From: Halichondria panicea
Taxonomy: Eukaryota > Porifera > Demospongiae > Suberitida > Halichondriidae
Reading direction: 5' to 3'
DNA: 64,000 nt
NCBI RefSeq assembly: GCF_963675165.1
Contig: NC_087377.1
Coordinates: forward strand, 6,014,042 to 6,078,041
Part shown: piece by piece, positions 11,523 to 22,735 of the stretch
Layout: each line of letters opens with the position of its first letter
Position numbering within the stretch: position 1 is the first letter of the stretch
The notes under the pieces: generated by a model
What the model was told of the DNA's origin: nothing
Database searches by the model: none
What the model saw: the letters and a program-made list of their open reading frames with translations, nothing else
Position numbers and translations under genes: made by a program

Positions 11523-13182
11523 CGAGTACTCGTAATGAGTACTCGTAAAGCAACTGACCACCCCCAACTAATTAGCACAATTATGTACACAAACAATAAT
11601 ATTGTATGAAAGCACAAAGTGACTATAGACACTAAGTAAGTGTTCTCACGGTAACATGGTTCGATCTCTGCGAGGTTGTATCAGCAGACGCCCTTTTCCC
11701 GGGAAACGTTTTCTTCACCTACACACAGGTTTACAAGTTCAATGGTGGCTCATGATGTCCACTACTGCTAGCCTAAGCAAAAAGCTATCACAATGCTACT
11801 GTAGACTTACCAGTTGGTCCGACACCTACCTAGCTATGATCTCACTTGATATTCTCACTGTCTAGCAGCTCTGAAACCTCACTGAGGTTGTACTACGAAA
11901 ATCTTGAAGAAAATCTTGAAAATACCACGTGAAAGAGCAGCGTGCGCATAGCTCGAAATTTTGAAAAATCTCGGTAGCAAGGACGACATATGTCATCCAA
12001 AGCCGGGAAAGGGTTAATGTTCTTAACGTCAGGTGAAACAACTAAACTTGCCAAGGTGAATTGTTGACACCCTGCTGTGATAGAAGATATAATTATAGCA
12101 GTAGTGTGCTGCTTTTATTTAGGTTTGCTGGGCCTTCTTTCAACCGCACTATTGCATGTGGAGGCCTTCTGCACACTGTACTAAGAATGGATTGTAGGTG
12201 TTACAGGCTGGTATACGATACTGGTGGGTGCTCCTTGCTGGCATATTCTCGGTGCTAGTAGTGTGTACGTACGTGTGCTCGTACAAGATTCTGTGTGGTG
12301 AAAACTGCCCAGGAGTAAAATTATGAATTGGGGGTAGAGTAATATTTACCTAGGAAGGCGGTGAGATGGTAGGCTTGCTTACTGCTTGTTGATTTGTCGA
12401 CAGTTGTCTTTGCATGATTTGTAACGTACAGCAACAGGCTAGCTAGCTAGCTACATTGCCCACAGTCCAAAGTCCAGTCCAGTCCAATCCAGTCCATGTT
12501 TTGCACTTACCCGAGTTTTTGCAAAAGTTGAATTGTGGAAATTTGACTCCGTGCCTCAGCTGAACAACACACATTCAAAGCTTGCTAGACCCTCAGAAAA
12601 GAAGTGAGTGGGATCTTAGATCTGTAGTGTAGTATTACTTGCATAATTCACATACAATTTAAAGAATTGTGTGTATGCTGGAGTCCAACAAAATTTAAAA
12701 TATACGAATCCTGTAGGCTGGCTTCTGTTTTACTGTCTTTTTTTGCTCCCCCACTCACTCAATTAAGGCTAAGGCACGTGAGTTAAATTTCCACAATCTG
12801 TATATGTTAGTCGATCCCTTCGAGGTCCGAAAAGGTCGAAAAGGTCACAATTAATGACAGATCTGGCATGCATATTTGTACTTTGAACCGTGCCCCAAAT
12901 AGAATACTATTGCACCAAGATTTAATCCCTATCAGGCACTGGCCATTACGCTGATAACATGCCTGTGAAACATTACCAGAGTGTATTGTGTGCATTTTTT
13001 ATAATTATGTTAAATAATACAGTCATGTCACTCGTGTGATCATAGATAGAAGAAAGATTGGAAACACAGTAGAAATCCTATTCTATAGGCATACTTAACC
13101 CCTTGTGTACCGTAATTTAGTGTAGTTCACATGGAAACCACTAAGGCAAACAAAGACAGATAAGACAGATAAACGCATAGAA
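11523..13182. other. No recognisable gene
   Basis: AT-rich spacer with short tandem duplications, for example CGAAAAGGT twice at 12828-12845. A 69-codon plus-strand frame at 11656 has no recognisable domain. Confidence 0.45.
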
Positions 13183-14099
13183 ATGGCTAGTTCCAATGAT
13201 GATGACTTTCAAGTAGTATTTTCTATTAAGGCTGTATTGCATGCTGAAGAAGAAGTAGATTGCTCCCTGAAAACGACTGGGGACCTTTTCTCAACAATGA
13301 GTAGTGCAACTACAGATACTCTCAAAGATTTCTCGGCGAGTTTAGTCCAAGCAATTCGCTCACCCATACAGTGTATTCCTCAAGGGAAATTCAAGCTAGC
13401 GTTCTTTATCTCAGTTAAGAATTAAGAAACTGCCTTCTGTGTGGAAGTCACTGTCACAAAGGATTGAACTACCACCATTGATTCCCAATCGGTTAACTGG
13501 CATCTTTTTGAAACAATAATACTTGATATTGCTAAGTTATCGAAACCGACTCCAGTGGCAGCAAAGAGTGTTCAACTGTCGACCGAGGAAGACAACGCTG
13601 TTCGATATGCCAGTGCCATGAAATTGAAATTGATGAAAAAATTCCAAAAGATGTCAACAGAAACTGCTGCCCACTTTGTTGAATGCTTAGGTAGTATGGC
13701 CAGCTCTGGAGATGTAAGTTCTTACTATCTTTATACATTGGAGTGGATGACAAACATTGATAGGGGAGGATTGTTTCATGTTAGTGACACCACGTTCAAT
13801 TTGTTTAAAGCAATCGAGATACAAACGCAGGCATTACTGCCACCTACACCAAGCAAGGGAAAACTATTGAAGGATGTCTTGGAAGATGATGATGTTCAGT
13901 TTTGGTGGAGTATGCTTGCTATTGATATCAAGAAGGAGAGTGAAGCTGACGATTTACTCCATGAAATAGTTAGTCTCTGGGTAACTATTAGAGGCTTTGC
14001 TGTGACATCTTTCTGGCTGGAGCAATATAAAAATTTGCTGTCATGAAGAGCAAAAGTTTGAGAAAGACTCTCGACAAGCAATCTGACAAGACTCAGTAA
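13183..14099 (+). pseudogene. Unclassified multicopy ORF (copy 1), frame-broken
   Basis: An 80-codon N-terminal frame (13183-13425) is followed by a 163-codon frame (13555-14046). Recognisable blocks are EEDNAVRYAS, FVECLGSMA, RGGLFHVSDTTFNLFKAIEI and LWVTIRGFAVTSFWLEQYK. I know this pattern as an anonymous repeat-encoded family of sponges and cnidarians, but I cannot name a function. After QYKN the natural ending (MKSKSLRKTLDKQ, stop near 14099) is in another frame. A single-base change in the A/T run near 14030 therefore cuts the ORF. A second, more decayed copy lies at about 30940-31760. Confidence 0.6.
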
Positions 14100-14114
14100 T
14101 TCTATACATGTCCT

Positions 14115-15349
14115 TCAATGCATGCACGATGAAAACAGATTTTGATATTCATCAATGTTAATAAAAAGTGTAGTATTGGATGGTATACATGCATGAACAA
14201 CAGAAAATATCACAATCTTAATTATTCCTTGGCCTCTTTTAAGTGGGGTATCTTCAACAACCTCTTCAGGAAACAATCGTTTCTTACGGCGTGAGTTTCC
14301 TCTAAGTGGTACCATTGCCATGCTACCTTGTACCTGAAGAGATTGAGCAGAGGTCGAACAGTGGGGTTTTGGTTTCGACCTCCCCTCGAACGTTGCTGTA
14401 GTTTTCGAGTGGGTCTTGTGAGAAATGCTCACTGAGTAGATATGGGCTGACGACAATCCTAGAAGGTATCGTGTCAGCTCAACGAATGATTTCACTGTGT
14501 GCATGTGCATGGACAATTATATATTGTCACAGTGATCAGTTAGTACATCAGTGTTATAGTATAAGTTGTAAACTTGTCAAGAATATCTGTTCAGTAATTT
14601 ATTTTTACCAGTGATATGCAGACCCTCTCTGGTTGCTTTACTCAGCAACATGGTAGCTCTTTGAGCGGGTGTAACATCTTCATGTCCATTCACACTGATC
14701 TCCCATTCTTTCAGATAGCCAAGAAAGTCGTTTTCGAGCCACTGTGATATATATATATAAAGGCCATTTAAATGCAGATGATACCTCAAAAAAGTGTTAG
14801 CTTACACTTAGTCGCTCATCAGCTGGGCTTGTGTACGGCTTCAAGTTTGGCTTCTTCCTCCGCTGATAGTCATTGGGATGCGTACGTTGAGACAGTCGAA
14901 GAATTTGTCAAACATTCGAACAAATCTCAGTGTCTCTGTTGTGTCAATGCTGTCATAGAAACTGAATCCTACTGCAACGGACTCACTAACCTATAATACA
15001 TCAATAAAAATAATAGCATGCAGGATGTAGCGTACTTACTTCTGCTGCAAGGTTCACTCGCATTCTAGAGTACGATGTCAAATTGACATGTTCTCGGGAG
15101 AGCTTTTTCAAAAGAAAAAGCCCTTGTGATCTTTCAGCAAGCATAAGTTTATGTTGGTACAGGGAGCGGAGATGGGTCCAGCTGATGTGCTTCCCATTGA
15201 TCTATATGCATGCATGTTAGAAGACGATTTCAATACTGGCTGACATTTTGTGAAATAGTGTATACTTACCCAAAGCTTTCTAGTGCAGCCATGACCAAAA
15301 AGTGGGACCAGCAATTTCTGGTTGTTTTCATTAGATGTGGAACATCTGA
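14115..15349 (-). pseudogene. P-element (THAP9-like) transposase relic
   Basis: Minus-strand exons, in order: SREHVNLTSYSRMRVNLAAE (about 15105-15045), SVAVGFSFYDS with FVRMFDKFFDCLNV (about 14990-14880), and WLENDFLGYLKEWE..ATREGLHITGK (about 14740-14610). C-terminal blocks follow: LSEHFSQDPLENY (about 14440-14400) and QVQGSMAMVPLRGNSRRKKR (about 14335-14275). This is the conserved order of the C-terminal half of P-element and THAP9 transposases. These excise and insert DNA using a GTP-dependent RNase-H fold. Introns are short. Frame changes between SEHFSQDPLENY and QVQG show decay. The N-terminal THAP finger was not found. Confidence 0.72.
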
Positions 15350-15696
15350 AAAAAAGTAGATGTATATACTGTTTGTGAATATTAATTTAGCAGTGTGTGT
15401 GTAAGTGTATTGTGTAAATGTATTGGGTCCTTATTTCTGTCAGGATGTTTCATTCTTCGGCAACAGCCTGTCAAGATGTCGTCAGGTGACCCATCCATGT
15501 ATGTCAATATTAATTTAGCCGTGGTTGCATCGTTTGTGTCAATTATTGAGTACTATAATTGAGTACTAATGTGAAATGGGTTCTTTTGTCTGTTTAAATA
15601 TCTAAATGTGATCAATCAATGACAAGTACTGGGTGGAATCGACAGTGATGTATCATGACAGTGGACATTACAGGTAATGTTTACACATATTAACCT
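15350..15696. other. No recognisable gene
   Basis: AT-rich spacer between the P-element relic and the TTAA-flanked element. Nothing supported. Confidence 0.45.
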
Positions 15697-15700
15697 TTAA

Positions 15701-16559
15701 CCGCCACGGGCCACGATCGTGGCCCGCAATTCTGCGATACTTAGAAATAGCTCGAACGAGGAAGATCACGTGCAATTTAGCAATTTAGTCCAAGCCACGT
15801 TGCTATGTTAAAATTTTATTAGCATCTTGCTATGGCTAGATTTTTTACTTGTGCCGATGTGCTTGAACAGCTTGAGGACAGCAAGTCTCCTCTGGTGATG
15901 ACAGTGCCTATGAAGGAGAGGGGATAGTAGGATACCTCCCAAAGGCTACCAAAGGCTACCAGCAGACGCTGATGAACTGTCTGGGACTGATGACATGCAT
16001 GACATGGACCTAGACGCTAGCTATGGACCAGGACGGTGAAAGACCAGGAGAGTGTAAGTATAGTATAGCTAAAATAGAATTAGCAGTAATGAACAGTCTT
16101 TATGTGAGCTTGTAAATTTCATAGATCGTTCACCGAGCCCCACCTTCTCGAGCCCCACCTTCTCTCTGATGTCAAGATATATCTTAGCACTGTTACATTG
16201 AAAATCAAGCTTAGTCAAGCCATATGATAGGCTGATCCATGAAAAAATTTTTTTGGATTTTATCTCACCGCTGGCTGGGCATTTAAAATGATAAAAACGG
16301 GTGGGCGCAATAACCGTGGTTGCTATGGCAACACTCCTTGTTGTATGGGCATTCTATTGCTCTGGAAACCCGATAGAGAATTTCACTTCTACAAACGTGG
16401 CAGCTCTTCATAGCATGCTCTTCATAACATGGATTCTTCGTTAGAGGAGGAGGATCTCGATTCTTTCCAATCTCATGCAATGGGTAATTGTTTAGAATCT
16501 TGTGCAAAACAAGTTGGAACTTATAAAAATGGTGCTATTCCTAAATGTAAATCCGACGG
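15701..16559 (+). mobile_element. Short piggyBac-type element, TTAA target site (copy 1)
   Basis: Flanked by TTAA (15697-15700 and 16560-16563), the target of piggyBac elements. The left end is CCGCCACGGGCC followed by a self-complementary CACGATCGTG. The right end reads ATCCGACGG. Inside is a start ATG with MARFFTCADVLEQLEDS (about 15835-15890), like the N-terminus of piggyBac-type proteins, followed by a donor GTAAGTATAG (about 16057). The transposase core is missing, so it is non-autonomous. A related, inverted and truncated copy lies at 29542-30167. Confidence 0.62.
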
Positions 16560-16563
16560 TTAA

Positions 16564-17740
16564 AGGGTTAAATGGTTAAATACATAATTGACTAAGTTGC
16601 TCACTATACAGGCACCCATTAACGTGTTGAAAACGACTCGTTGGAGTATGTAATTCTCCTGGCACAAGAAAAACATATTAATGTCAGTGTTCGAACATAT
16701 AATGTGCTTGTGTATTACTAGTACAGTAATGTTGCAGACGTAAACCAACGTCAGTTCTTATGATCGTTCTCAAGGCCTGGAAACTGCTACTAATCATAAA
16801 GGTACTATTTCTCACAATGTAATTATTGTCTACTGTATACGATGTCGATTACTGACCGGTAAGCTAAAAGCGAGCTAAGTTTGAAACTTTTCTCATGCAG
16901 GCTACCATGATCATACAAGTCATTGAAAGTGAACATAATGATGGTAAATAATACTTTTAAGTCACTCATTTTGTGTCCAGCTAGCTGTTGTCTTGTGTTT
17001 CTTGTCTTGTTTCTTTCTGCTTTGATTGAACTTTAAACTCACCTCTATAAATGATTACAATGACATCAGTACTAGCTGTAGCTAGCCAACGATCGATTAC
17101 ATAGGATGAACGGTCGACAGCTCGTTTGTGTGATTTATACGGTACCTATCACGGTACCTATCACGGTGGGTTGACGGGTGTAGACGTGTACCGTCTGAGC
17201 GTGCCCGTCTAATTGATCCCAATCCGGGATTACACGGTGCCCGTTTATGGGATACCGTTTATTGACCCGTTTCATCTAATAATACGGGTACCCGCATTTG
17301 TCACTGTGTTCACTGGGTGGATTTTGTACTATAGGATTTCTAAATGAAACTTGGATGACATTGCGTTATGTTTGAAATTTTTTATAAGATTTTATGTAGA
17401 GGATAGGGCGACATTTCATATGTAGGAAAATCATATTGGACTTGAAATTTCATGCACAGTAAATGTGTATTTACATATCAAATTTCTTACTACTATTTAC
17501 GACAAGAAATCCAATAGACATATGAAATCAGGTATAGGATGGAGGAAAACATTATAATAATTATAATCATTAGCATGAATCAAATCAGGTGAGGTGAATT
17601 CTTTAGAGTTCAAGTCACATATCATGAGTTATATTCGAACTTGTAGCCCTTGCTGTTAAGGGTGGTCACGAGCAAACGCCCAACGTGGATACAAGCCTTC
17701 TGCTGGTTTGGGGCGCTGTGAGTGTGTGAGTGTTCTCCAT
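16564..17740. other. Spacer with a dense ACGGG/GGTACC repeat cluster
   Basis: 17135-17305 contains many direct and inverted copies of ACGGGT, ACGGTACC, TACCGT and CCCGT. It ends at CATTTGTCACTGTG (17322). Read on the minus strand, that end is CACAGTGACAAATGCGGG, close to the CACTA terminus found at 45735 (CACAGGGCCAAATAGGG). It therefore looks like a CACTA end with subterminal repeats pointing left. Just right of it, CACTGTGTTCACTGG could equally be a CACTA end pointing right, toward the C14orf93-like gene. Which unit it belongs to is unresolved. Confidence 0.45.
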
Positions 17741-18970
17741 CTAGTGTTCGAAATTTAGATTGGATTGCTCCGATCTGGATTTTTCTGTACCTGCATCAAG
17801 ATTCTTGAAGAAACTGTCCAACTTGTGTGATCGCCAGGCAATTGGACGCGTGATGAGAGTTCCAGATTCAGTGTGACTGTCTTCACTTGACATGAAGTCT
17901 TGGAACAGCACAGTTGCCCACCTTTTCTTATCTTTTTCATTCATTGAGCATTTGTTCATAGTCGAAATCCTGTCCTGAAGCTTCTGCACATAATTATAAA
18001 GTAGTGTGCATGTGAACAGAGAGCAACGTACATGCATAGGTACAAGGTTTAGTTGACAAAATCACCATCAACCATCAACATCATGCAACATCATGTACAG
18101 TACAATAACTCACCCTTACAAGTCGTTCCCTTTTTCTCCTAGTACGGTTACGCTCGTCTAACTTGCCCCTTCTTTTGAGTGAGCCCTCTTGGCATAATGT
18201 ACGATAGTACGTGTAACATGCAGCTGAATAAGGTTAGTTTAGTGCTAAAAAGAATTTAAGAGCTGTAACTTACACCGAATGAGGCCACTTTGAAAGGCGG
18301 GGTTGGAACCTTGAACTTCCTTGACAAGTCGGTCTACAACTTTCGTGTTTTCAGTATCCTTGCTGTATACATTATTAGTATTATTTTAATACCTGATCAA
18401 TAAACACAACTTACCCCTGATCAGTGTTGAAAGCTACGAACTCCTCATCATCTTCACAAAGGGCTTTATACATTCTTCGCACTTCAGACTGTACAAACAA
18501 CTAGGTTTAATTACAAAAGTATTTTATATGAAACAAAACTCACCCGAACAAGTAGAGCAACTTTTGGCTTCTTGGTTGATTCCCCACTGCTGCCTGATGT
18601 TGAAGCTGATGACATCTTCTTCTCAATAGAATTGAGAACAGATTCTTGGTGATCAAGGCGCTTCACAACTTTTGAGAGTATGTTGGCAAGAGCTTGTACA
18701 AGAGATTGATCATCTGATGGTGAGCTAGCGCTGCTTTGAGGTCGAGGCTTTCCCATTATAATAGGCTTTTTCTTGTCTTTTTAATAGATTGCAAATCACG
18801 AGAAGGGGTAGGCTCTGTAGGTCTGGTTAAAGCGCTAGCTGTTGCAGTTTGGGGGATCATCTGATTCAATATCACTCACAAAGACGCTCTCCGGTTCCCC
18901 ATCACTTTGGCTTTCTTCATAGTCACTATTAATCTCATTAAAAACAGCTTCAGCAAACAAGCGAGCCATC
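17741..18970 (-). CDS. C14orf93-like protein, five exons, divergent from tnp2
   Basis: Exons (minus strand): 18970-18544, 18488-18415, 18362-18274, 18223-18114 and 17983-17741. All join in phase with GT-AG introns of 43-130 bp. The N-terminus is acidic (EESQSDGEPESVFVSDIESDD), followed by a serine-rich stretch and a heptad-like helix (ALANILSKVVKRLDHQESV). The C-terminal half shows RRMYKAL, CYTYYRTL, a basic run (RNRTRRKRER), KDKKRWATVLFQDFMSSEDS and RPIAWRSHKLDSFFKNLDA. I recognise this as the conserved C-terminal region of vertebrate C14orf93. Biochemical function is unknown. Exon 1 needs two frame changes, both near homopolymers (CCCCC near 18855, A runs near 18775). They may be sequencing errors or decay. 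A homologue with the same exon pattern lies at 50517-51767 inside a complete CACTA element. Confidence 0.7.
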
Positions 18971-19143
18971 TTCTAATTCTACCTCCACTATATGCATTTA
19001 CCATGTGCAAAACAGTCACGTGGCAAAAAATGCTGTAGGTCAGAGGTCAAAAGGTGATTCAGCAATTTGTGCTTTCATTAGAATAAGTTGTTTTTCTACC
19101 ACCAAACATAATAAACTATAGTGCCATGCCATAGGCTCGTAAC
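18971..19143. promoter_or_regulatory. Divergent promoter region of the truncated CACTA unit
   Basis: 173 bp lie between the start codons of the C14orf93-like gene (minus) and the tnp2-like gene (plus). It contains a TCACGTG E-box-like word (about 19014-19020). The matching gap in the complete CACTA element also contains CACGTG words, there within a hairpin. A shared bidirectional promoter is inference. Confidence 0.4.
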
Positions 19144-21045
19144 ATGTCAAGAAAGAGATCATTCTCCGAGCTGCAAGGGGAAACAGGCTTTGAAACTGAG
19201 AGTATTCCAGAGCAAGTCAACGAGACCACAGTATGGTATAGAGGCAACAGAAGGGTCTGTCCTCACTATGGAGAATTAGTTACCCTCAAAACGTTTAGAA
19301 CACACAAAAGATTATACTATGATCAAGTAAGTATGCTATCTAAGTAAACCATCATAATCGATTTCGTTATAATAATTACTGATACACTGACGAACCTTTT
19401 TATCGTATTCTGTCAGGCCAAGAATATCTGGATGTCAGTTGACCCATCTTCGGCTTTGGATACTGATTCTGATAGCTCCCCTGACACAGAAGTCATCATT
19501 AAGAACAAAAACCGAGTGGAAGAGGAACTTACTTTTTCGCCCTCCAGTGAGTTTAAATCCTAGATAAATACCCAAATAATGTTGGATTTGTGCTTTATAG
19601 ACCCTGATACATCAGTTGTGGAACTGATACATCAGCATCCAGTTGTGGAACTGATAATTGTGAAGAGGAGTGGAACGAGAGTGATGAAGACGTGATCGAA
19701 GAAAGTGAGCCTGAGGAATGTGACGTTGATTTTGACAGCATGTCATCCTCCTCATCTATCCTTGCAAGATGGTTAGTACTCTTTTTGCTACATCTTCAAT
19801 CAGCATTTAGACTGTCGAAGGCAGCTGTTCAGTGCTAGCCTCCTTCGCAGCCTCTCCTTTTTCTGTTCTTTGTCATAGTTCAATAAGATAAAATACGGAA
19901 TTAATTGGAGGAACAAAGAAAGAAAGAAGGAAGAGACAAAGAAAAGGAGAGCCTGCCTTGCTAAGTCGCGTGACGGTAGACGAGTGGTAGACGAGTGAAA
20001 ATGAACGTGGGAAATCACTAGCTGGGCGGAGCCTGACAGAGCAAAAAGCCTCAGCATGCAAGTGTTCCAAACTCTAACATAAAAGTTGTTAGCATCGTAG
20101 ATAGTAAGCCAGAATCAAGAATCAAGCGTGGAGACATCGTAGACGAGGGTAAAGGCTAAAGACTAGATCTATATCTTTTCCTGAGTTCAGAACAGACCCA
20201 CTTGACTAGTAGATATAATTATTACAGCAGTATAGTCTACTCTACTCTAGTCTTTCATACTTCCTCTACTGACTAAAGGTCTCGCGAAGGCTGACTCTAC
20301 TGTACTGTACTGTTCCAGATTATGTTCCTGGTAAATGCGCTCCAAGTACTGTGTGGGAGGACGAGGTTTTATCTCGCCCACGCTCGTTAAAATTTGTCTA
20401 CGTCAGTAGGGGATCACGCGACTTAGCAAGGCAGGCTCTCCTTTTTCTTTGTCACTTCCTTCTTTCTTTCTTTGTTCCTCCAATTTTCTCTTCTGTGTGA
20501 CCAAGAACAGAGGCTGCGAAGGAGGCTAGTTCAGTGCCTCTTTTCATTTCTTGCAACTTTCTTGTGTGTTCTTGGTCAGTTCTCCACACAGTGCAAGGAA
20601 ATGGCTAAAGCATTTCCAAGATCCATTTATCTGGCCAGAGGTCAATTCTGTGAAAAACATTTATTTAAACGACTTGTGGTTTGTCGCAAGTGTAAACAAG
20701 TTTACCCATTTTAAGACTGTGTCGAATTGGTTGGAGGAAAACAAAAGAGTCCATTTCAACGATTCCCTCAGCATACACAGCATCGAATGCGCAAACCGTG
20801 TGATACACCATTGTTAAGGGTCGTAAAACTCATCAGTGGGAAGCAGATCTTATATATCCCAATCTTACATCTTACATATTGCTATCTAGGATTGGAAGTT
20901 GCTTTGAGAAGACTTGTACAGAAACCGATGTTCTTAGAAAGATGCAGTGAATGGCAAAAAAGGAGTGTACACCCTGGAACATTAAAGGATGCAGAGTTTG
21001 GAGTTTGGGCTGATTTCCAGTCGGACAAATACGGAAGGTTTTTGC
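19144..21045 (+). pseudogene. tnp2-like CACTA transposase, interrupted and truncated
   Basis: Exon 1 (19144-19326) carries a zinc-finger-like motif related to that at 50414 (RVCPHYGELVTLKTFRTHKR; the second Cys of the CxxC pair is Tyr). Exon 2 (19417-19546) and exon 3 (from 19601) are acidic. Exon 3 runs to ARWLVLFLLHLQSAFRLSKA (about 19770-19825), where a 693-bp MITE is inserted. It resumes at about 20538 with SFLATFLCVLGQFSTQCKEM, then a KRLVVCRKCKQVYPF finger and LRRLVQKPMFLERCSEWQKR (about 20910-20965). Each block aligns in order with the transposase at 47351-50414. It stops near 21045, where LTR sequence follows. Tnp2 proteins cut and paste CACTA elements. Dead by insertion, frameshift and truncation. 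Confidence 0.75.
19836..20528. mobile_element. 693-bp MITE inside the tnp2 gene, perfect 9-bp TSD
   Basis: Ends TAGCCTCCTTCGCAGCCTCT and its exact complement, with arms continuing imperfectly for about 140 bp. Exact target duplication GTTCAGTGC (19827-19835, 20529-20537). The interior is pyrimidine- and purine-rich and non-coding. Removing it and one GTTCAGTGC rejoins the transposase reading, which shows the MITE is younger than the CACTA copy. Confidence 0.92.
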
Positions 21046-21224
21046 AAGATTCTAATAGTAGAGTATTCTAGAATGTTCTGGTAGATTGTTTGTAGATACA
21101 TCTAGAACCTTCTAGGAACTGTTTTGGTGTTTTTGGTAAATACTCCGGTGTTGTTACAATGATCAGTCTTTATGTCTAAAAGTCAAATGACAACAAAATG
21201 ACAACAAATCTACACGATACTACA
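21046..21224 (+). mobile_element. LTR (3' part) of a gypsy-like element
   Basis: Ends in ACTACA at 21224, immediately before a tRNA-Leu-type primer-binding site, as an LTR must. The 5' limit is uncertain. The sequence before about 21045 still reads as tnp2, so the LTR is at most about 180 bp long. It contains two heat-shock-element-like arrays. No matching 3' LTR was found downstream. Confidence 0.6.
21066..21118. promoter_or_regulatory. Two heat-shock-element-like arrays in an LTR
   Basis: 21066-21078 reads TTCTAGAATGTTC, three perfect alternating nGAAn units. 21105-21118 reads GAACCTTCTAGGAA, two perfect units plus a near one. Heat-shock factor trimers bind such arrays, and LTRs of several retrotransposons use them. 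The function here is inference from sequence. Confidence 0.5.
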
Positions 21225-21238
21225 TGGTGGCAGCGGTG
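21225..21238 (+). other. Primer-binding site, tRNA-Leu type
   Basis: TGGTGGCAGCGGTG is complementary to the 3' end (CACCGCTGCCA plus CCA) of a common eukaryotic tRNA-Leu. It directly follows an LTR-like CA end and precedes gag by four bases. Confidence 0.75.
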
Positions 21239-21242
21239 AACT

Positions 21243-22230
21243 ATGGCCCACTTACGTCTACAACCTCCTGAGCCGTTTAACTTTCGCAACCCCGATGACT
21301 GGCCTCGATGGAAACGCCGGTTTGAGCAGTTCAGAGAAGCGTCCTCTCTGACAGACGACAGTGCCAAGTTAATACTCTTCTGTACTGAAGAAGCAGATGC
21401 GGTGTTATCATCTACGAATGTAACCGCAGAGGAGCGTGCTAGACTGTTCTCGAGAAATTCGACGCTTTTTTCCAAGTGAGAAGAAATGTGATTTTTGAAC
21501 GGGCACGATTCAACCAAAGGAACCAACTCAGTGGAGAGACGATGGAACAGTACATAATGGAAGTTAGCCGAAAGCTGTAACTACGAAGGACGAGATGATC
21601 CGTGATCGACTAGTAGTGGGAATTTGTGACAATGCACTCTCAAAGCGACTGCAACTGGATGCAGCGCTCACTCTGGACAAAGCCAAAAAGACGGTCAAAA
21701 AGACGGTACGTCAACAAGAGGCAGTGGGAACAACTGCTCAAAGGAACAGTGAAGGACTTAGACCAGCTTCGACAACGAAAAGGATTCTGTAAACAATGGA
21801 ACCAACCAAGTCTAATTGCCAACGCTGTGGGAGAGGCCAACACATTCGTGAGAAATGCCCTAGCTACATGTCACACGTGTCAGAAGAAAGGCCACTACAA
21901 GTGTTTTTCCAAGAATGTATCCGAGTTGGAAAGTGGTAATGAGATGGATGCAGCTTATCTGGACACAGTTTCGAACAGCCGTCTGGCTGACACTCGTTTA
22001 AGATGGACACAGGAGCGGAGGTCACAGTGATATCGATGGCCGACACTTAAAGAAGCCGCAGCTGACGACAGCTAGCAAAGCTCTATATGGACCTTCAAGA
22101 ATCAAGTTGAAAGTAAAGGGAATGTTCGTGGCATACTACAAAAATCTCCATACTACAAAAATCTCAAGAGTCTCCGCTAACGCCTATAGAAAAGGAGATA
22201 CAGACTGCGACGTAGCAGTGTGTCTCCCCT
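21243..22230 (+). pseudogene. gypsy-like gag and protease start, decayed
   Basis: Gag begins at ATG 21243 (78 codons, block FNFRNPDDWPRWKRRFEQF). It continues in another frame (MIRDRLVVGICDNALSKRL, about 21595) and reaches two zinc knuckles near 21810-21900. The first is canonical (CQRCGRGQHIREKC). In the second (CHTCQKKGHYKC) the last Cys is two residues too close. The protease active site follows (KMDTGAEVTVIS, about 22000-22035). Homology fades after about 22230, and no integrase or RT follows. These proteins would form the particle and process it. At least three frameshifts make it inactive. Confidence 0.78.
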
Positions 22231-22735
22231 ATTAGTGAAAACAGGAGGACAGGTAATCCAGGTAATTCTATTAATTTACAGAATTTATGTAAATTACAGC
22301 CAATCATAAATTACAGCCAATCACTTTGCTCGTATTCCGAGTGGGAAGGACTAGCAGCTTCATTCTCACCAGTTGCTGCTGACGTCAGCTAGCTAGTGAA
22401 ATTCGGTACACTGGTAAGCTGGACTCACTGTTCAAAGACGATAAAGCTAGAGTTTGGCAGACCTCCAGATACCGTGGGCTTAAAATACGGACACTGAGAC
22501 CAAGTTAACATTACACATACCTGTATATGGGTGGTACAAGGAACTGGGTGAAGCCAAGGACTACATCAGCGGTGACAATCTTCGTGCATCTTGAAGTATA
22601 CGAGGCCCCGGACAGCCCCGCAAACTTGAGTGTAGCTCTGGGACAGCAGATCAACGGGATGAAACACAAAACGTGGATACTTTTGAGTTTCGTTACCATT
22701 TAGGGGTAAGGCAGTCAGAGTGTTTCTCAGTGGCG
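22231..22735. other. Unassigned, probably transposon debris
   Basis: Contains a local duplication (AATTTACAG.. and AAATTACAGCCAATCA twice, about 22285-22325) and scattered open frames without recognisable motifs. Confidence 0.4.

Noticed and set aside
16283-16507. 74-codon minus-strand frame with several Cys
   Set aside because: It lies inside the TTAA-flanked element on the strand opposite its recognisable N-terminus and has no domain support.
21243-22230. Treating the gag/protease relic as an endogenous retrovirus
   Set aside because: No envelope, RT or integrase is present, and the gag and zinc-knuckle pattern fits an invertebrate gypsy-like retrotransposon.
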